Shown: positions 1 through 10,710 of the stretch, in pieces | Position numbering within the stretch: the first letter of the stretch is position 1 | Layout of the letters: each line of letters begins with the position of its first letter | Source: Betaproteobacteria bacterium UBA5582 | GTDB taxonomy: Bacteria; Pseudomonadota; Gammaproteobacteria; Burkholderiales; Rhodocyclaceae | Length of the DNA stretch: 25,785 nt | Assembly (NCBI GenBank): GCA_002425245.1 | Contig: DILW01000155.1 | Span: 54,146-79,930 of the forward strand | Direction: 5' to 3' | Made by a program: the position numbers and the translations under genes | Notes under the pieces: model-generated | Seen by the model: only the letters and a program-made list of their open reading frames with translations | What the model was told of the DNA's origin: nothing | The model's database searches: none

Positions 1-2740
<2,740 letters not shown>

Positions 2741-2761
2741 CGTTATCTCTCTCTGTGCCGC

Positions 2762-3919
2762 TTATTGCGCGTTGTTGAGCGCGGCCACGCCGCGCGTCAT
2801 GGTGTCGAGGAAGCGATCGAACAGGTAGGCCACGTCGTGCGGGCCGGGGCTGGCTTCCGGGTGCCCCTGGAAGGAGAAGGCCGGCACGTCGGTGCGGGCG
2901 ATGCCCTGGTTGGAACCATCGAACAGCGAGACATGGGTGACCCGCAGGTTGGCCGGCATCGACGCCGGATCGACCGCGAAACCGTGGTTCTGACTGGTGA
3001 TCAGCACCTGGCCGGTATCCATGTCCTTGACCGGGTGGTTGGCGCCGTGGTGGCCGAACTTCATCTTCAGCGTCTTGGCGCCGGAGGCCAGCGCCAGTAG
3101 CTGGTGGCCGAGGCAGATACCGAAGGTCGGCACGCCGGCGGCGAGGATCTCGCGGATGGCGGCGATCGCGTAATCGCAGGGTTCCGGGTCACCCGGACCG
3201 TTGGACAGGAAGACGCCATCCGGCCGCAGGGCCAGGACGTCGGCAGCCGGCGTCTGGGCCGGCACCACGGTCAGCTTGCAGCCGCGCTCGGCGAGCATGC
3301 GCAGGATGTTGCTCTTGACGCCGAAGTCGTAGGCGACGACGTGGAAACGCTCTTCGCCACGCTGCCGGTAGCCGTCCAGCGTCCATTCGGCCTCGCTCCA
3401 GGTGTAGCGTTCGGTCGCCGAGACGACCTTGGCCAGATCCATGCCGGCCAGCCCGGGAAAGGCGCGGGCGGCGGCCAGCGCCTTGGCTTCGTCGGCTTCG
3501 CCGGCGAGAATGCAGCCGGCCTGGGCGCCCTTCTCGCGCAGGATGCGGGTCAGCTTGCGGGTATCGATGCCGGCGATGGCGACGATACCGTGCTTCTTCA
3601 GGTAGGCACCGAGGTCTTCCTGGCAGCGCCAGCTCGAAGCCAGGCGCGGCAGGTCCTTGATCACCAGGCCGGCGGCAAAATTGGCGCGTGACTCGAAGTC
3701 CTCGGCATTGCAACCGGTGTTGCCGATATGAGGATAGGTCAGGGTGACGATCTGGCGGGAATACGACGGATCGGTCAGAATTTCCTGGTAGCCGGTGATT
3801 GCGGTGTTGAACACCACTTCACCGCTGGTTACGCCGTCGGCGCCGATGGATTGGCCCTTGAAAACCGTCCCGTCGGCGAGGGCGAGGATGGCGGGTGTGA
3901 ATGAGGGCAGCAGCGACAC
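2762..3919 (-). CDS. carA: Carbamoyl-phosphate synthase small (glutaminase) subunit
   Basis: Glutamine amidotransferase subunit that hydrolyses glutamine and channels ammonia to CarB. The chosen start is GTG at 3919, giving 385 residues beginning MSLLPSFTPAILALADGTVF, close to the family length (about 380). A longer frame from ATG at 3952 would add 11 residues (MNEQKNYRRAD) that look non-conserved. The GTG has an AGGAGA ribosome site six bases upstream, and that site lies inside the longer frame. The N-terminal CPSase small-chain domain is followed by a class I glutaminase with the nucleophile motif FGICLGHQLLALASG, the upstream loop SNGPGDPEPC and the HPEASPGP motif carrying the catalytic histidine and glutamate. 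A likely own promoter and a leader hairpin lie between this gene and the upstream histidine kinase. Confidence 0.97.
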   Translation of the reverse strand: MSLLPSFTPAILALADGTVFKGQSIGADGVTSGEVVFNTAITGYQEILTDPSYSRQIVTLTYPHIGNTGCNAEDFESRANFAAGLVIKDLPRLASSWRCQEDLGAYLKKHGIVAIAGIDTRKLTRILREKGAQAGCILAGEADEAKALAAARAFPGLAGMDLAKVVSATERYTWSEAEWTLDGYRQRGEERFHVVAYDFGVKSNILRMLAERGCKLTVVPAQTPAADVLALRPDGVFLSNGPGDPEPCDYAIAAIREILAAGVPTFGICLGHQLLALASGAKTLKMKFGHHGANHPVKDMDTGQVLITSQNHGFAVDPASMPANLRVTHVSLFDGSNQGIARTDVPAFSFQGHPEASPGPHDVAYLFDRFLDTMTRGVAALNNAQ

Positions 3920-3925
3920 GTCAGC

Positions 3926-3931
3926 TCTCCT
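3926..3931 (-). promoter_or_regulatory. Ribosome binding site deciding the carA start
   Basis: AGGAGA on the minus strand, six bases before GTG at 3919. It sits inside the longer frame that would start at 3952, which favours the GTG start for carA. Confidence 0.8.
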
Positions 3932-3957
3932 GTAATTTTTCTGCTCGTTCATGTGCC

Positions 3958-3985
3958 AAGCGGGAAGGCTCGCGCCTCCCCGCTT
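3958..3985 (-). promoter_or_regulatory. Leader hairpin upstream of carA with GNRA tetraloop
   Basis: Read on the minus strand, AAGCGGGGAGGC, loop GCGA, GCCTTCCCGCTT. All 12 pairs form in RNA of the carA sense: eleven Watson-Crick pairs and one G-U at 3978/3965. In plus-strand RNA the same position would be an A-C mismatch, which suggests the structure is meant for the carA transcript. The loop is a GNRA tetraloop. There is no T-run after it in the carA direction, so it is not a classical terminator. A T-run (CTTTTT, 3989-3994) follows it only on the plus strand, where no gene leads into it. Function (stability, attenuation, processing) is unknown. Confidence 0.7.
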
Positions 3986-4003
3986 GTGCTTTTTAACCTG
4001 ACT

Positions 4004-4033
4004 ATTTTAGCCGAAAAGAGCCTTTTCAGGCAA
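4004..4033 (-). promoter_or_regulatory. Candidate carA promoter
   Basis: On the minus strand TTGCCT (4033-4028) and TAAAAT (4009-4004) are separated by 18 bases, a fair sigma-70 match with a good -10 and a weak -35. Transcription would start near 3997, giving a leader of about 78 bases that contains the 3958-3985 hairpin. A very small hairpin GCCT-GAAA-AGGC followed by TCTTTT overlaps the -35 and could partly terminate transcripts from the upstream kinase. Confidence 0.45.
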
Positions 4034-4035
4034 AT

Positions 4036-6591
4036 TCAAGGAATTACACGCGTTTCGACAAAAGCTTCGAGATGCGGGCGAATTCGCTCCATTTCCGCGA
4101 CCAGTTGCTCGAATACCTGTTGCGCATCGGCCCAGTCGATATCCGCGGACAGCATGTCGCGTTCGACCTGCGCGGCGTATGCCCGTGCCTCATCGGCATT
4201 GAACATGGCCACCAGGCTTTTCAGCGTATGCGCATGCATCCTCGCATCGACCGGATTGCGTGCTTCCAGCGACTGTTCAAGCCGGCCGACGTGCCCACGC
4301 CATTCACCGAGCAACATCTCGGCCATCGTTGCCAGAAGATCGGCATCGCCGAGATTATCGAGCGCCGCCTGCAGGTTAAGCCCCGAAACATGCACCTTGA
4401 CGCCAACCGCACCAATCATCGTCTGCCGCAGCGCTTCTTCGCCGACAGCGCGCTCGATGGCGGCAAACAGCGCATCGGGCCGTAGCGGCTTGGCAATGTA
4501 ATCGTTCATGCCGGCAGCCATGCAGCGTTCACGGTCGCTGTCCATCACATTGGCCGTCATCGCGATGATGTAGATCGGCTTCAGCTCGTGCGACACCACC
4601 CAGCTACGGCGCATTTCATGCGAACGGATCGCCTCGGTCGCCTCGATCCCGCCCATGATCGGCATCTGCATATCCATCAGGATGACATCGAACGAGCCCT
4701 GATCGAACATATCGACCGCCTCTGCCCCGTTGTTCGCCACCTTGACCTTGTAACCCTGGCGCTCCAGCAGACGCAAGGCCAGCTCCTGGTTAACCGGGTT
4801 GTCTTCGACCAGCAGTATCTGGAGATGTTGATGCGCCGACGCCTCCTGCTCCCCCCCGACCACATCGAGAGGAACCGGCGCAGCGTCAGTACGGCCGTTT
4901 CCGGAAACCTCGGAGAGCCCGAGCGCGACTTCGACATCCCCACCACCAACCGGCTTGACCAGGTGAACCGCCACCCCCAGTTCGCGCAAACGACCGAGAT
5001 CATGACGCTGGTTCTCGGTCGTCAGCATCACCATCATGCGTTCCCGCTGCCCGCCGTGGCGCCAGCTCTCGACCATGGCCATGCCGGCGGGCGCCGCCAT
5101 GCCAGCATCGATGAACAGATAGTCGAAGGGGTAATCCATCGCCCGATTCTTGTTGGCCGCCGCCACGGCCTGTACCGGATCACCGACCAGCGACACATGC
5201 ATCCCCAAGCCTTCGAGAATGGTCTGCAGACAGCGGCCGGCAACAGCATTGTCGTCGACGATCAAAGCCCGCCGCCCGCGGTAAACCGCGATCGGTTCAG
5301 CGGGCAGCATCGCTTCGTTGTCGATGCGCAGGCCGACCGTGAAATGAAAAACCGACCCCTTGCCCTCGGTACTTTCCAGCCAGATGCGCCCCCCCATCAA
5401 CTGCACCAGTTTGGCACAGATGGCCAGACCAAGGCCGGTCCCGCCGTAACGGCGGGTGGTTGAAACATCGGCCTGGGAAAAGGCATCGAAAATCGCCCGT
5501 TGCTTATCCGCCGGCACACCAATGCCGGTATCGCGAACCGAAACCTGCAACTCCGCCCCACGTTCGCCGATGAAAGAGACGGCAACCGTAACGACGACCT
5601 CGCCCTTGTCAGTGAACTTGATGGCATTACCGACCAGATTGATCACCACCTGGCGCAAACGGGTCGGATCGCCCACCAGTCGCGCCGGCACCTCCGGGCG
5701 AATATCGACGACCAGCTCCAGGCCCTTGCGGTGAGCATTGACCGCAACAACGCGAGCAGCCTCGAGCACGACATCGTGAACCAGGAAGGAAACCGCCTCG
5801 ACTTCCATCCGGCCAGCCTCGATTTTGGAAAAATCCAGGATATCGTTGACGATGGTCAGCAAGGCTTCGGCCGATGATTTGACCGTCTTCAGGTAGTGCC
5901 GCTGCTCGGCATCCAGGTTGGTATCCAGCGCCAACTCGGTCATGCCGATGATGCCGTTCATCGGCGTTCGGATTTCATGGCTCATGTTGGCCAGGAAGGC
6001 GCCACGCGCCTTGTTCGCCGACTCAGCCGATTCCTTGGCCGAGATCAGTGCCAGCTCCGCCGTCTTGATCTGGCTGATATCGCGTTGCAACACCAGCATC
6101 CGCACCGGCTCGCCACCACCATCGCGAGCCGCCACGGCACCACGGATCATGAACCAGCGCCAGCTGCCATCCTTGTTCTTCATCCGGCATTCGAGCTCGA
6201 ACCAGCGGTCACGGCTGGCAGCATGCTGGGCAATGCGCGACTGCAGGTTGCGCAAATCCTCGGGATGCACCAGGCGCTGCCACTGGACGATCGAATTATC
6301 GATCTCCTCCTGGGTGTAGCCGAGCATTTCCTTCCACTGCCGCCCGGCGTCGATGCTGCCGCTGCGCAGGTTCCAATCCACCAAGGCGTCGCCAGACAGG
6401 GCCGTGGTCCAGTTGTTCAGGCCGGAATAAGCGACGTAAGCGGCATCGACCTTGTCGATCAGTTTCTCGCAGGCCTCGGCCAGCACCTGCGCCCCCTGCT
6501 GCCGCGCTGAATCGAGCACGCGCCTCAGACTGACTTCACCCTCGTTGCCGAAGAGCTCCTCAATCTGATGGCGCAGCAGTCGGGATTTCAT
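4036..6591 (-). CDS. Cytoplasmic tripartite hybrid sensor histidine kinase (PAS-HisKA-HATPase-REC-REC-HPt)
   Basis: An 851-residue multi-step phosphorelay kinase. Order seen: an N-terminal region (1-65), a PAS fold about 66-180 (ending LQRDISQIKTAE), HisKA with phospho-acceptor His205 in MSHEIRTPMNG, and a HATPase domain with N-box Asn322, DTGIGVP from Asp354 and G-box RYGGTGLGLA (381-390). A first receiver follows (Asp446/447, Asp495, Lys546), then a second, more canonical receiver (Glu596/Asp597, Asp640, Thr679, Lys701), and a C-terminal HPt domain with His788 in HTLKS. No transmembrane segment or signal peptide is visible, so it should sense a cytoplasmic cue. The ATG follows the dapB stop by five bases with no good ribosome site, suggesting translational coupling. 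No response regulator is adjacent, so its output partner is unknown. BarA-like architecture is the nearest comparison, but BarA is membrane-bound. Confidence 0.93.
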   Translation of the reverse strand: MKSRLLRHQIEELFGNEGEVSLRRVLDSARQQGAQVLAEACEKLIDKVDAAYVAYSGLNNWTTALSGDALVDWNLRSGSIDAGRQWKEMLGYTQEEIDNSIVQWQRLVHPEDLRNLQSRIAQHAASRDRWFELECRMKNKDGSWRWFMIRGAVAARDGGGEPVRMLVLQRDISQIKTAELALISAKESAESANKARGAFLANMSHEIRTPMNGIIGMTELALDTNLDAEQRHYLKTVKSSAEALLTIVNDILDFSKIEAGRMEVEAVSFLVHDVVLEAARVVAVNAHRKGLELVVDIRPEVPARLVGDPTRLRQVVINLVGNAIKFTDKGEVVVTVAVSFIGERGAELQVSVRDTGIGVPADKQRAIFDAFSQADVSTTRRYGGTGLGLAICAKLVQLMGGRIWLESTEGKGSVFHFTVGLRIDNEAMLPAEPIAVYRGRRALIVDDNAVAGRCLQTILEGLGMHVSLVGDPVQAVAAANKNRAMDYPFDYLFIDAGMAAPAGMAMVESWRHGGQRERMMVMLTTENQRHDLGRLRELGVAVHLVKPVGGGDVEVALGLSEVSGNGRTDAAPVPLDVVGGEQEASAHQHLQILLVEDNPVNQELALRLLERQGYKVKVANNGAEAVDMFDQGSFDVILMDMQMPIMGGIEATEAIRSHEMRRSWVVSHELKPIYIIAMTANVMDSDRERCMAAGMNDYIAKPLRPDALFAAIERAVGEEALRQTMIGAVGVKVHVSGLNLQAALDNLGDADLLATMAEMLLGEWRGHVGRLEQSLEARNPVDARMHAHTLKSLVAMFNADEARAYAAQVERDMLSADIDWADAQQVFEQLVAEMERIRPHLEAFVETRVIP

Positions 6592-6596
6592 CGCGG

Positions 6597-7403
6597 TCAG
6601 CGGAAACCGAGCACGTCCTGCATGTCGTAAAGACCGTTGCGGCGACCGGCGATGAAACGCGCCGCCCGCAGACTGCCCAGCGCATAAGGCATACGGCTGC
6701 CCGCCTTGTGGGTCACTTCGACTCGCTCACCAATACCGCAGAACATGACCGTATGATCGCCAACGATGTCACCGCCACGAACGGTGGCAAAGCCGATGGT
6801 CGAAGGATCGCGCTCACCGGTAACGCCCTCGCGCCCATAAACGGCACACTCGGCCAGGTCACGCCCAAGGGCGGCTGCCACCACCTCACCCATGCGCAGC
6901 GCTGTGCCGGAAGGCGCATCGACCTTCATCCGGTGATGCGCCTCGACGATTTCGATGTCGTAACCTTCGTTGAGGATGCGGGCTGCGGTATCGAGGAGCT
7001 TGAACACCAGATTGACCCCGATCGCCATGTTGGGCGCAAAAACGATGGGCACATCCTGAGCAGCCCCAGCAATCGCCTGTTTACCAGCCGCATCGAAACC
7101 GGTCGTGCCGATGACCATGCCGACGCCGGCCCGGCGGCAGATTTCGAGGTGCTCCAGCGTCCCTTCCGGACGCGTGAAGTCGATCAGGCAATCGATCTGC
7201 TTCATCCCCGCGGCCAGATCGCCGATCACGACCACCTCACTCTCCATGCCGACCAGGGTTCCGGCGCTGGCGCCGATCACCGGGCTACCCGGCACGTCGA
7301 AGGCAGCCCCAAGCAGTACCGAACTGTCCTTGAGAACGGTTTCGATCAACATGCGGCCCATGCGGCCACCGGCACCGACGATGCCAATACGTGGTTTGCT
7401 CAT
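6597..7403 (-). CDS. dapB: 4-hydroxy-tetrahydrodipicolinate reductase
   Basis: Reduces 4-hydroxy-tetrahydrodipicolinate with NAD(P)H in the diaminopimelate/lysine pathway, supplying peptidoglycan and protein synthesis. The protein has 268 residues, the normal length. The N-terminal Rossmann motif IGIVGAGGRMGRMLIE binds the dinucleotide. The catalytic and substrate-binding signature EAHHRMKVDAPSGTA contains the conserved His-His, Lys and SGT residues, and IGTTGFD and FAPNMAIGVNL are typical. The ATG lies three bases after the bamE stop (TAAGCAATG), so it is in one transcription unit with bamE and the downstream histidine kinase. Confidence 0.97.
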   Translation of the reverse strand: MSKPRIGIVGAGGRMGRMLIETVLKDSSVLLGAAFDVPGSPVIGASAGTLVGMESEVVVIGDLAAGMKQIDCLIDFTRPEGTLEHLEICRRAGVGMVIGTTGFDAAGKQAIAGAAQDVPIVFAPNMAIGVNLVFKLLDTAARILNEGYDIEIVEAHHRMKVDAPSGTALRMGEVVAAALGRDLAECAVYGREGVTGERDPSTIGFATVRGGDIVGDHTVMFCGIGERVEVTHKAGSRMPYALGSLRAARFIAGRRNGLYDMQDVLGFR

Positions 7404-7406
7404 TGC

Positions 7407-7892
7407 TTACAATCCAATCCGGTTCAACATGCGCCGAAAGAACCCGGGCGCCTCGGGCGGCGGCAAGGGAGTCTGCTCGACAGCCTCGGCAGACACGCTC
7501 CCCAGGTCGAGCACGCGCGTCTTCGAGGCCGGCGCAGTGAGTTCCTCAAACCCGGCGCCCTCAACATCGCCGGCGACACGTACCAGGCGATCGTTAGCGT
7601 CGAAGAATACTGAGAACTGCCGTGACGCCACCTTGCCACTCCGCCCTTCGCGGAAACGATAAACGTAGTCCCAGCGGTCACGGTGAAAGATATCGGCAAT
7701 CAACGGCGACCCCAGGATGAAACGCACTTGCTCCCGGGTCTGCCCAGGTTTCAACTGAGCAACCATGTCCTGCGTCAGCACGTTACCCTGCTGAACATCG
7801 ATCTTGTACTCGTTGATGAAACTCGGCTTGTAGGTGCAGGCCGTCAGCGGCATTAGGGCGGCAACAAGCAACAGGGTGCGAGAACGGAGCAT
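7407..7892 (-). CDS. bamE: Outer membrane protein assembly factor BamE (SmpA/OmlA lipoprotein)
   Basis: Small lipoprotein of the BAM complex that helps BamA/BamD insert beta-barrel proteins in the outer membrane. It is a 161-residue protein with a lipoprotein signal peptide (MLRSRTLLLVAALMPLTAC) and lipobox LTAC, giving Cys19 as the lipidated residue. The SmpA/OmlA fold follows, with the family motifs GNVLTQDMVAQLKPGQT, VRFILGSPLI and WDYVYRF. The tail after residue 120 is longer than in Escherichia coli BamE and proline-rich (TPLPPPEAPGFF), as is common in betaproteobacteria. It is divergent from fur with a 96-base gap, and heads the bamE-dapB-kinase run. Confidence 0.93.
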   Translation of the reverse strand: MLRSRTLLLVAALMPLTACTYKPSFINEYKIDVQQGNVLTQDMVAQLKPGQTREQVRFILGSPLIADIFHRDRWDYVYRFREGRSGKVASRQFSVFFDANDRLVRVAGDVEGAGFEELTAPASKTRVLDLGSVSAEAVEQTPLPPPEAPGFFRRMLNRIGL

Positions 7893-7908
7893 GCGGATTT
7901 CCGGTAGG

Positions 7909-7941
7909 TTTCGTGTCGACGGTGAAGCGGTATATCATACC
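7909..7941 (+). promoter_or_regulatory. Candidate fur promoter with small palindrome
   Basis: TTTCGT (7909-7914), then 16 bases, then TATATC (7931-7936) is a weak sigma-70 candidate for fur. It overlaps a perfect 13-base palindrome GGTATATCATACC (7929-7941) in the middle of the bamE/fur divergent region, and TATGAT can be read as a -10 for bamE on the other strand. No good Fur box is visible. The assignment is tentative. Confidence 0.3.
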
Positions 7942-7988
7942 CGAAAACATATCTTCCCCAGTCCAGCGAAAGAACAGGAAACCGCACG

Positions 7989-8444
7989 ATGAGTGACCCG
8001 CAGAGCCTCAAGAGCATCGGTCTGAAAGCCACCTTTCCGCGTCTGAAGATTCTTGAGCTGTTCGAGAAGGGCACCATGCGGCACATGACCGCGGAGGATG
8101 TCTATCGCATGCTGCTCGCCGAGAATATGGACATCGGCCTGGCCACCGTCTACCGGGTGCTCACCCAGTTCGAACAAGCTGGCCTGCTGGAGCGCCATTT
8201 CTTCGAATCCGGTAAGGCCGTATTCGAAATCAACCGCGGCAAGCACCACGATCATCTGGTCTGCATGGACTGCGGCAAGGTCGAGGAATTTTACGACCCG
8301 GAAATCGAACGCCGGCAGAACATGATTGCCGAGGAACGCGGCTTCAAGATCCAGGATCATGCGCTCTATCTCTACGCGCACTGCACCAAGGAAGCCTGCC
8401 CGAACCGTGCTCAGGCTCCCGCCAACGACACCACCGACCACTGA
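7989..8444 (+). CDS. fur: Ferric uptake regulator
   Basis: Iron-responsive DNA-binding repressor of iron uptake and storage genes, a cytoplasmic dimer. The protein has 151 residues (E. coli Fur 148). The N-terminal winged helix (SLKSIGLKATFPRLKILELF; DIGLATVYRVLTQFE) is followed by the metal-binding dimerisation domain with HHDHLVCMDCGKVEEF (86-101), carrying the CxxC pair Cys92/Cys95. A second Cys pair lies in HCTKEAC near residues 131-137. Its ATG has AGGAA (7976-7980) eight bases upstream. Nine bases separate its stop from the next gene, a predicted cation transporter, so the two are probably co-transcribed. Confidence 0.97.
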   Translation: MSDPQSLKSIGLKATFPRLKILELFEKGTMRHMTAEDVYRMLLAENMDIGLATVYRVLTQFEQAGLLERHFFESGKAVFEINRGKHHDHLVCMDCGKVEEFYDPEIERRQNMIAEERGFKIQDHALYLYAHCTKEACPNRAQAPANDTTDH

Positions 8445-8453
8445 TCATCACCG

Positions 8454-9053
8454 ATGATTGATGCAATCCCGCCGGGCAGCGGCGCCTGGCTGTCGTCGGT
8501 CGGCACGACTTTTCTGGTCATCGGCCTGGCCGAATTCGGCGACAAGAGCCAGCTCGTCTGCATGACCCTGGCCTCACGTCATCGCGGCCTGCCGGTCGCG
8601 CTCGGCGCCATCGTCGCCTTTGCCGTACTCAACCTGCTCGCCGTGCTGTTCGGTGCCGCGGTTGCCGCCTGGCTGCCGGGCTGGCTGGTAGCGCTGGCCG
8701 TCGCCGTGCTGTTCGCCGCTTTCGGGATCAGCGCCCTGCGCTACCGGGAAGAGGAAGACGACGAGGAAATCGAGGAAAAACCCGGGCACGGCATCTTCGC
8801 CACCACCTTCCTGCTGATTTTTCTGGCCGAATTCGGCGACAAGACGCAGATTGCCGTCGCCGGCCTCGGTAGCACCGGCAGCGCCGCCGCCATCTGGACC
8901 GGCGCCACGCTGGCGCTGGCCACCACCTCGCTGCTCGGCATCGTCGCCGGCCGCCGCCTGCTCAATCGTCTGCCGCTGGTCTGGATTCACCGCGTCAGCG
9001 GCGTCTTCTTCCTGTTGCTGGCCGCTTTCGCGGCCACCAAGGTGTTTGCCTAA
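8454..9053 (+). CDS. GDT1/TMEM165 (UPF0016) family predicted cation/manganese transporter
   Basis: A 199-residue membrane protein with two repeated halves, each with the family signature AEFGDK(S/T)Q (Glu27-Gly29-Asp30-Lys31-Ser32 and Glu126-Gly128-Asp129-Lys130-Thr131). About six membrane helices are visible, split by a very acidic cytoplasmic-type loop (99-108, EEEDDEEIEE). Known relatives export Mn2+ (MneA in Vibrio) or exchange Ca2+/Mn2+ for protons (Gdt1, TMEM165). Manganese efflux is therefore the likely role, but the substrate cannot be read from sequence. The ATG is nine bases after fur with no clear ribosome site, implying coupling to fur. The stop overlaps the stop of convergent recN by three bases. 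No yybP-ykoY-type manganese riboswitch fits in the tiny gap. Confidence 0.88.
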   Translation: MIDAIPPGSGAWLSSVGTTFLVIGLAEFGDKSQLVCMTLASRHRGLPVALGAIVAFAVLNLLAVLFGAAVAAWLPGWLVALAVAVLFAAFGISALRYREEEDDEEIEEKPGHGIFATTFLLIFLAEFGDKTQIAVAGLGSTGSAAAIWTGATLALATTSLLGIVAGRRLLNRLPLVWIHRVSGVFFLLLAAFAATKVFA

Positions 9054-10708
9054 GCGTCCAGGCGCAACAACTCACGGGCGTGCTGCAGGGTGATGTCGGT
9101 GATTTCGACGCCGCCCAGCATGCGCGCGATTTCCCGGACCCGGCCGTCGTCGTCGAGCGCCTTGATCGCCGACAGCACGACGCCGTCACGCCCCGCCTTG
9201 CTCACCTGCCACTGCCAGTCGGCCTGCGCCGCCACCTGCGCCAGGTGGGTGACGCACAACACCTGACGCTCACGGCCGAGTTCGCGCAGCAAGCGACCGA
9301 CGATTTCAGCAACCCCGCCGCCGATGCCGACATCGACTTCGTCGAAGATCAGCGTCGGCACGCTGGCCGAGCGCGAGGTCAGCACCTGGATGGCCAGACT
9401 GATGCGCGACAACTCGCCACCGGAAGCGACCTTGGCCAGCGGCCTGGCCTCGTTGCCGGCGAGACCACCGATCCTGAATTCAACCTGTTCGAGGCCGTAG
9501 ACCGCGCCGTTATCGACCGGCAGCAAGGCCACCTCGAAACGGCCGGAAGACAGCGCCAGCTGGCGCATGATCTCGCTGACCCGGGCACCCATCTCGTCGG
9601 CTGCCTGGCGCCGTCCGGCCGACAAACGCCCGGCGACTTCCAGATAGGCACTGCGCAGCATATCAACACGCGCCTGCAGCCCTTCGAGATCGGCTGCCGC
9701 CGTCAGTTCGGCCAGCCGCGCCTGCCAGCCGGCGAGCAGTGCCGGCAACTCGACCGGCGGCACCCGGTGCTTGCGCGCCTGGGCCATGACCGCGTCCATC
9801 CGCGCTTCGACTTCGGCCAGCCGCGCCGGATCGAGATCGGCTCGGTCGGCATAGCGGCGCAACGTCGACACGGCGTCCGACAACTCGGCCTGGACCGAAG
9901 CGAGCAGCCCGGCGACCTCGGCCAGTGCCGGATCGTAATCGGCCAGCCCGGCCAGCCGGGTGGCGACGCGGTCGATCTGGCGCTCGCAGGCGGCGTCGTC
10001 TTCGGCGAGTACGGCCAGCGCGTACTGGGCGCCTTCGATCAGGCTGGCGGCATGTCCAAGGCGGCGATGCTCTAGGTCAAGCTCGGCCCACTCGTCGGCG
10101 GTAAAGGCCAGTGCTGCCAGTTCGCCAACCTGCCACTCCAGCTGTTCGCGCTCGCGCAGCAGCGCCGCCGCACCCTCGCTCGCCGTCCGCCAGGCCTGCT
10201 CGGCATCGCGCCAGGCTTTCCAGGCGCCGCCAACTTCGCGCACCAGTTCGCCCAGACCGGCGTGGCCGTCGAGCAACTGGCGCTGCGCATCGGCGCGCAG
10301 CAGTGACTGATGGGCGTGCTGACCGTGGATGTCGACCAGCCATTCGCCGACTTCGCGCAACTGCTGGACGGTCGCCGACGAACCGTTGATCCAGGCGCGC
10401 GAGCGGCCGTTGGCGTCGACCACCCGGCGCAGCAGCAGCTCGTCGCCGGCATCGAGTCCGTTTTCGTCGAGCCAGGCGGCAACTTCGGGCACGGCAGCAA
10501 CGTCAAAGGTAGCGGCAATCTCGGCCTTGTCGCAGCCGGCGCGGACGACACCGGCGTCGCCGCGCTCGCCGAGCGCCAGGGCCAGGGCGTCGATCAGGAT
10601 CGACTTGCCGGCACCAGTTTCGCCGGTCAGCGTGCCGAAACCGGCGGAAAATTCGAGTTCGAGGCGGTCGACAATGACGAAGTCGCGCAGAGTCAGGTGG
10701 CGGAGCAT
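9050..10708 (-). CDS. recN: DNA repair protein RecN
   Basis: SMC-like ATPase that acts in recombinational repair of double-strand breaks. The start is ATG at 10708 (MLRHLTLRDFVIVDRLELEF), giving 552 residues, matching the roughly 553 of E. coli. The frame extends 83 codons further upstream, but that part is arginine- and proline-rich shadow of nadK. Walker A is GETGAGKS (29-36), the central region is a coiled-coil type arm, the ABC signature is ASGGELSRISLA and Walker B is TLIFDEVDVGIGG (FDEVD near 455). The ATG comes two bases after the nadK stop and has AAGGGA upstream. nadK-recN pairing is a known arrangement. Its stop overlaps the convergent transporter stop. Confidence 0.95.
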   Translation of the reverse strand: MLRHLTLRDFVIVDRLELEFSAGFGTLTGETGAGKSILIDALALALGERGDAGVVRAGCDKAEIAATFDVAAVPEVAAWLDENGLDAGDELLLRRVVDANGRSRAWINGSSATVQQLREVGEWLVDIHGQHAHQSLLRADAQRQLLDGHAGLGELVREVGGAWKAWRDAEQAWRTASEGAAALLREREQLEWQVGELAALAFTADEWAELDLEHRRLGHAASLIEGAQYALAVLAEDDAACERQIDRVATRLAGLADYDPALAEVAGLLASVQAELSDAVSTLRRYADRADLDPARLAEVEARMDAVMAQARKHRVPPVELPALLAGWQARLAELTAAADLEGLQARVDMLRSAYLEVAGRLSAGRRQAADEMGARVSEIMRQLALSSGRFEVALLPVDNGAVYGLEQVEFRIGGLAGNEARPLAKVASGGELSRISLAIQVLTSRSASVPTLIFDEVDVGIGGGVAEIVGRLLRELGRERQVLCVTHLAQVAAQADWQWQVSKAGRDGVVLSAIKALDDDGRVREIARMLGGVEITDITLQHARELLRLDA

Positions 10709-10710
10709 GC

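Noticed and set aside
3920..3952. Longer carA start at ATG 3952
   Set aside because: The AGGAGA ribosome site lies within it and fits the GTG at 3919, where the conserved sequence begins. Not fully excluded.
7893..7988. Fur autoregulatory box before fur
   Set aside because: The gap holds a GGTATATCATACC palindrome, but no run resembling the 19-base Fur consensus was seen.
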